Shown: positions 58,632-64,000 of the stretch, one piece after another
Layout: every line of letters begins with the position of its first letter
Numbering within the stretch: position 1 is the first letter of the stretch
Source of the DNA: Hippophae tibetana
Taxonomy: Eukaryota > Streptophyta > Magnoliopsida > Rosales > Elaeagnaceae
Assembly (NCBI GenBank): GCA_037013495.1
Contig: CM072811.1
Span: forward strand, 13,955,190 to 14,019,189
Length of the DNA stretch: 64,000 nucleotides
Direction of reading: 5' to 3'
Position numbers and translations under genes: made by a program
Notes under the pieces: model-generated
What the model was told of the DNA's origin: nothing
Database searches by the model: none
The model's input: only the letters and a program-made list of their open reading frames with translations

Positions 58632-59000
58632 CTATTTAAGCACTTTGATAAGTTTCTTTTCTTGGGTGTTGGTCAAGATTGAATAAATTATCACTGGATA
58701 AGTTTCTCCTTCTCCCAAAAACACATATTTTAAGTGCACAGGTAAGTCTTTGAGTTCAAGTTTAGGTGGATTGGCCTCCTTACTAGATGAAGAACTAGGT
58801 AGATTTAAAAGTGGACTAGATTTTTTCATTACTTCATCATTGTCTATTCGTTCAAGGTACCCCTTAATTTCCTCATCTAAATATTCATCGACCTCTTCAA
58901 GTGTAAGAACAGTTTCAAGCTTGTCTTCTATTCTAGTTCTGAAAAAGGTGTTTTGGACAAGATTATCTAAAGGGTCAACCCAAGAGGGAGAAACCGCCAA
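58632..59000 (-). pseudogene. Protease-reverse transcriptase linker, Athila element 3
   Basis: A 122-residue piece with an acidic part ('EEVDEYLDEEIKGYLERIDN') and 'LELKDLPVHLKYVFLGEGET' followed by 'YPVIIYSILTNTQEKKLIKV', the conserved segment just before reverse transcriptase in Athila. At about 59000 the similarity ends and the next element, on the other strand, begins. Confidence 0.8.
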
Positions 59001-59159
59001 GGAAACCCATACTTAAACACATACAACCTATGAGGGAGAAACCACCAAAACTTCTATTGAAGTAACAACAATAATTAGTTTGGTAATCAATTCAACCATT
59101 GACCCTTCCCACCACCATGTTTTCAATAACCACAAGCATAGAATAAGAATCCACCTAGT

Positions 59160-60942
59160 GAGGAAAACACAAGTTCTTTAATAGGAATGATGAAAGACTT
59201 CATCCATTCAGTAAATACAAAAGTGGATAACATAGAGTGCACTCATTAGGCTTCTATCCAGAATTTGGAAATCCAAATGGAACAAGTAGCCTAAACCATA
59301 AGTGAAAGACCTAATGGTAACCTTCCAAGTAACATAAAAGTAAACCCAAAAAGAGAGGGTGAGGGCCATTTTAAAGCAATGGCCTTGAGGAGTGGTAAAA
59401 AATTAGAATAAAAGTAGGAAGCTGAAAAAGGATGAGGAAAAAAAGTGGACAAAAAGAGTACTAAAAAGGAAATAATTTTTCTAAAGAAGAGAAACCTCTA
59501 TAAACTCATGATACATTTGCCTTAAAGACTATAGAGGCAAAAGTTAGACACATAGTTTTCAAATTTTCAAGATGTCTTCAAGAAGCTACAAATAAATATA
59601 CCATTTGTAGATGAACTTGAACAAATGCATTCTTATGCCAAATTCATGAAGGATATTATGTATAAGAAAATAAGGCTTAGATATAATGACAAAATAACCT
59701 TGATTGAAAGTTGTAGTGCCATCCTCGATAGAAAACTATCCTAAAAACTAAAATATCTGGGTAGCTTTGACATCTCTTATACAATTGGGAATATACACTT
59801 TGACAAGGCACTATGTGACTTGGGTGCAAATATTAGCCTTATACCACTATAAATTTTCAAGAGATTGGGGATAGGTGAAGCCAAACCCAATTCAGTAACA
59901 TTGCAAATGATAGATAAGTCAATCAAGCGACCTCGGGGTATGGTAGAAGATGTTATACTAAAAGTGGACAAATTCATCTTTTTGGTAGATTTCATTATAT
60001 TGGACATGGAATAGGATAGTAACATTTGTATCATACTTGGTCATCCATTTTTAGCAACCGAAAGAGCACTTATTAATGTTAAAAAAGGTGAGCTCACAAT
60101 AAGAGTGCATAATGAACAGGTAACATTTAATGTTTTTAAAGTAATTAAATTTCTAATACTGATAATATTAGTGATTATTTTAAGATCAATGTTACTGATG
60201 AGCTACACCCTGATGTGCTTCATAATATGTGCCCTAGTGACACTTTAGACTTTATGTTTATTAATCCTATGAACACACATGCTGATGAACACCATGAAAA
60301 TGACTTAGGCACACACACTCATGATGATAATTTGAATAAATTTGTTAAACCACCCATATTTAAGACTTTAAACAACTCAACTAACTTTAATTATGAAATT
60401 GTGGAATCAATGATGCAAGTTGATATTGTTGGCTCTGTGAAGTATATGGATGCTACACCTCCTATACGTGTATCTAATGTGGTTTTGGAGCATCTTGAGA
60501 CATATTCTAGCCTCAAACCATCCTTTAAGAAGATACATAAGTTAGAGCTCAAACCTTTACCAAACCATCTCTGTTATAAGTTTTTGGGTGCAAACAAGAC
60601 ACTTCCAATCATAATTTTTGCTAATCTAAGTATAGAGTAAGAAGAGTCACTATTGAAGGTGCTTAATAAACTCAAAAGAGTTCTGGATTGTTCTATTTCC
60701 AACATCAAAGGCATAAGCCTATGCATATAACTTGTTAGAGGACAAAGCTATGCCCACTAGGGATGTATAATGTCGATTAAACCCTATTATGAAAAAGGTG
60801 GTGAAGAAAGAAGATGTTAAGTAGCTGGACATAGACATCATTTATCCAATATCAAATAGTGAATGGATAAGTCTAGTCCAATGTGTACCAAAAAAAGGAG
60901 GAATCACTATGATAACAAATGAGTTAATAGCCACAAGGATGA
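59160..60942 (+). mobile_element. Athila-lineage element 4, fragment
   Basis: Plus-strand pieces follow the order gag C-terminus (59190-59560), protease (about 59560-60170: 'LQMIDKSIKRPRGMVEDVIL', 'KVDKFIF', 'IILGHPFLATERALINVKKG') and linker to the start of reverse transcriptase (60215-60940). It is cut at 60942/60943, where a family-B LTR begins. It is broken many times and points away from element 3. Confidence 0.8.
60215..60640 (+). pseudogene. Linker before reverse transcriptase, Athila element 4
   Basis: A 141-residue open piece ending in 'LELKPLPNHLCYKFLGANKT' and 'LPIIIFANLS', the same block as at 58632-59000. The part before it is rich in Asn, His and Asp and varies between Athila elements. 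Fossil. Confidence 0.75.
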
Positions 60943-62369
60943 TGAGTGCTCAAAATCACTCAATATATAGTGATTTTATGTATGTTTAATGATTAATATA
61001 TTTGTATTTGATTAGTTTTACTATCATTTTAAATAAATCTATCTTTTCAAAATCATAGGTACATTTTGTTATTTTATAGGTATTTTAGCTTCAAAAAGAA
61101 TTAGATTGATTAAACACTTGAAGACTATATCTAAAGCACTCTACCACAATTTTAAAGCTTAAAAGATAACATATGTAAGGAATTACATATTTTTCAAATA
61201 ATAAAAAGAGATATAAGAAAATATGGGTTCAAAATTAATCAGAACAATGCATGCCAGGAGTGGAAATTACATGTGTTATGGAACGAGGTAAAATGATTGA
61301 TACAATGCATCCCCAATTCCATGCTGGTTATGGCGTAAAAATATTGTATGTCACTATACAAATGTAATGAATCAAGCCAAAACTATGTACAACCTGTGTA
61401 TGCCATGACGTTAAACATTTGTATGCCGCGATGCTAGTCTAAATAATCCATATTGCTCTCATTTTCTCCACCTATAAATAGGACCCTTTCTCTATTGTAA
61501 TTCATATGCCATGGCTTCATTCATAAGCTAATTTCTTAGATTTTATTTTATCTAGTTTAAATTTCTTCTCTCATATGAGAGTGAAATTTTTTATTTTATA
61601 TAATAGTTTTTCGTTTTAATTTAATAAACGCTTTTGGCAATTTTGCTTGGAGGTTTTACAGAACATAAACAATACTAAGACTCTGTTGAGGTATATTTAA
61701 ATTAAATGTATTCCTCACAGATTATCTCTATGTATTGTTTTATATGCTATATATTTAATTTATTGAACATTTATGGAAATATGCATGTCGAGTTATAAAT
61801 AGTATGAGATATTAGTAATGTTGTTTCGCTTGTGAAATATTAATGTAGACTAAACATTTTTATAAAATGAATTAAGTTTTATTTCTTTATCAAAATTAAA
61901 ACAAGTTTATAAATGAAAAATATATTAACGAAGTATTTTTCATAAAAAACAAGAGAGTCAAATTTAGGATTTAATTACATGAATATGATTTATAGTAATA
62001 CTCTTAGATATTAGATAATTTTAGTCAAAATTTATTTTCATGAATGCTTTATTTCAAGGATTTTTATAAGAATTTTTATTGAAAGACATATTAATGACAT
62101 ATCCTTCTAGTAGTTTTAAAATTTGAAAGTTAGTTATCAAATACTTAAATCATAAACCTAACTAAGACATAATGATAAAATTTTAAATTGATAGCCTTAT
62201 AAAAAGCATCAATTAAATGGTTTATTAAATCTTTAGGAATAAAGCAAAATTTAGTTAACCATCAATTACTGATCCCTACCAAAAGACTTTAATGGATAAT
62301 TGATTAATAACGAAATTGATCCCTATCTTAGGACTATTTCTTATAAAAAGCAAGATCAATAATATTAAT
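60943..62369 (+). repeat. Family-B LTR, copy B3
   Basis: Starts TGAGTGCTCAAAATCACTCA at 60943 within Athila element 4 and aligns with 45661-47000. CACCTATAAATAGGACCC near 61470 is the promoter. Its last part is interrupted at 62370 by a family-A LTR. The five bases before it are GATGA; the other flank is not identified. Confidence 0.75.
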
Positions 62370-63697
62370 TGATAACTCTATGAAAATAGATTTATTTGGT
62401 CACATTTAAGCCATTTATTTTTCTTGCTTTGTGTTAAAATATATAAAAAATACTTAATTTGGGTTTAATTATGTCAATATAGGTAAAACGAGCTAAAACT
62501 TAATTATTTTATATTTATTGAAAAAAATTATTTATTTAGATTTTCTAGATTATTTTATGATTTTATTTGATAAGTAAATGTACTTAGAAAGATACATGGA
62601 TGAACTTAAAAGAAAACCCTCTAAGCCTATTCAATTCTTAATCTCAAATTATAACACCTGCTGATTTGAAACACACACACACACACACACATATCTTTAT
62701 AGCACAAAATCACACCCAGAGTGCCCTTAGTTTCTTTTTTTCGTTTATCCTTTTCGCATTTTTATTATAATATAATTCTAAAATAGATCTATTTTTTTAA
62801 TATAAGTAATGAGTATCAAAAAACACAAAATTAAGGAAAAACAATATAATAGCTATCAAGAAGATAGATAAGTTCAAAAGGAGATACAATTTTGTGGAGA
62901 TTGAAGAGGAAATTGGTGGTACAATTCAAGAGATTGATTGTATTTATTATTCTTCTCCTTTATTTATCAATTTTCTTATCTTTCTTTATGAAAAATATAT
63001 GATTAATAACTTAATTATGTCTAGCTAATTTATTATTCAAGAGGTCTTATTAACCCAATTTTCTACATGTGATGATTTAATATTTTTACCCAAATTATGA
63101 TTTCAATTTAATTAAATTATTTAATCTAATTTTTATGCTACTAATTGTTTAACTACAATTGATCTATGGATGCAATTTATTAGATTTGAAAGAATTATTT
63201 AATTTTTTTATCTTGATTAAATAACATGTATACTTTCTAGGTAGAGATGTATGATTCGTATGTATATGATCCATAACTGATGAACTTAATTAGTAGTATG
63301 CAATTTAATTGACATAAGACTAATTAGGTTAATTAGTATATATAGTGTGTAATTTACTTGATAGTGGAATACATGCTATGTTAGATTCAATTGATTATAT
63401 AATTAATTGCTAATAAAATTGGGGGGATTTTAGTAATTCACATACTTAGAAAATTGGAAGATTAAGTATATTTGGATATTTTATCATATATCTTTTTAGC
63501 TACTAATTTTGAGTTAATTAATTATTTGTATTTAATTTTACTCTATTAATTTTGTTTTCTCAAAACACAAAAAAAGTAATCTTCACTTTTTAGTTTTAAA
63601 ATTAGTTTCTAATAACATAATCTCCTTGAGAATGATATTTTCTTATCATTATATTACTTGTTCGTAATATGTATACTTACGTACTTATTGCACACAA
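62370..63697 (+). repeat. Family-A LTR, variant copy A5
   Basis: Starts TGATAACTCTATGAAAATAG in the middle of a family-B LTR and runs to about GTACTTATTGCACACAA (63697). It is closest to copy A4. Contains an (AC) microsatellite at 62671-62691. The right edge is approximate. Confidence 0.75.
62671..62691. repeat. (AC)n microsatellite
   Basis: About 20 bases of pure AC repeats in the A5 LTR, at a different position from the one in A4. Confidence 0.9.
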
Positions 63698-63835
63698 TTT
63701 TTTTTTTTTTGTAATTTTAATTTATTTAGTTATTTATTTTTAATTTTGATATCTCCTTTAATTCTGCGAGAAAAATATTTGCCTTTATTGCATTAGAAAT
63801 TTTGTGTGGAATTTTTTTTGCTTTTATATCATTGT
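63698..63835 (+). other. Short spacer between two family-A LTRs
   Basis: T-rich sequence with no gene, between A5 and the next LTR start. Similar AT-rich leader lies next to the LTR of Athila element 2. Confidence 0.4.
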
Positions 63836-64000
63836 TGACTTTATGAAAGTAGAGTTATTAGTGTATTTCTTTGCTTAATATTTTCTCGTTTGATTCAATA
63901 AGTAGTACTTTTGGTGTTAAAAATATTGAAATATGAACTTTTTCATGAATAAGGGTGAAATATAATTTTTTGAGAATTTTTTGAAAGTTTTTGGAATTTT
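63836..64000 (+). repeat. Family-A LTR, copy A6, cut by the window edge
   Basis: TGACTTTATGAAAGTAGAG at 63836 followed by GTAGTACTTTTGGTG and GAATTTTTTGAAAGTTTTTG matches the first 165 bases of A1 and A3. The rest lies to the right. Confidence 0.75.

Larger units (their letters stand above)
53806..59010 (-). mobile_element. Athila-lineage element 3
   Basis: Minus-strand order, right to left: protease-reverse transcriptase linker, reverse transcriptase, RNase H, integrase, a long noncoding 3' region, polypurine tract (TTGTTGGGGGTCA, 53806-53819) and 3' LTR-C. It has the longest open pol segments in the window (288 and 249 residues), so it looks younger than the others. The 5' LTR, gag and most of protease were not found and the element is broken several times. 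Confidence 0.85.

Overview
The window is AT-rich nuclear DNA from a flowering plant, most likely a eudicot. The evidence is the plant-type Ty3/gypsy elements (Athila, Tat and chromovirus lineages), primer-binding sites matching plant tRNA-Asp, degenerate TTTAGGG tracts, and two plant host genes. I cannot name the species. Only two host genes are supported in 64 kb: the first exon of a chloroplast m-type thioredoxin (TRX m4-like, 3591-3837, minus strand) and a complete single-exon gene for an uncharacterised acidic plant protein (41715-43985, minus strand). Almost everything else is old, nested, broken retroelement sequence plus a few short DNA transposons.

Layout from left to right. 1-3284 is the 3' part of a chromodomain-bearing chromovirus on the plus strand, ending in an LTR beside, and probably within, intron 1 of the thioredoxin gene. 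4000-5320 is plain AT-rich DNA. 5328-7690 is a decayed Tat-lineage pol region. 7822-9200 holds a minus-strand family-B LTR with its primer-binding site, a GGAATG-rich repeat and a telomere-like minisatellite. 9210-16283 is one Athila element on the minus strand with both LTRs recognisable. 16540-20950 is minus-strand element sequence: a conserved noncoding block, a 'putative plant transposon protein' segment and a gag. 21070-21790 resembles a Tat LTR with a TATA box. 21800-26120 is mostly empty, with a perfect 74-bp tandem duplication and a diverged larger duplication. 26128-26914 is a hAT-like element with near-perfect 8-bp target duplications.

From 29 kb to the right edge two LTR families dominate. 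Family A has LTRs of about 1.2-1.6 kb that mostly end in GATCA and carry CACGTG boxes. Family B has LTRs of about 1.4-1.7 kb that start TGA and have a TATA box near the middle. Copies of A sit inside copies of B at 29-32 kb and 61-63.7 kb. A cleanly bounded solo family-A LTR (48900-50491) is flanked by a perfect 5-bp target duplication, CACCT. Athila internal regions lie at 34.4-37.3 kb (minus), 53.8-59.0 kb (minus, with the longest open pol segments) and 59.2-60.9 kb (plus). A gag-only arrangement, in which gag is followed directly by the motif that normally follows pol, occurs twice (about 32.9-33.9 kb plus and 19.6-20.9 kb minus) and suggests a non-autonomous family.

The two host genes have no visible functional link. 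The thioredoxin exon encodes a plastid transit peptide. The 756-residue protein is acidic, has three short related hydrophobic-Cys-Arg motifs and an internal 11-residue repeat array, and its role is unknown. I saw no tRNA or rRNA gene, no CRISPR array and no gene cluster. The most informative structures are the nested LTR families, the gag-only elements and the coding minisatellite. Homologies between repeats were judged by eye, so their edges are approximate unless a terminal dinucleotide or target duplication is named.
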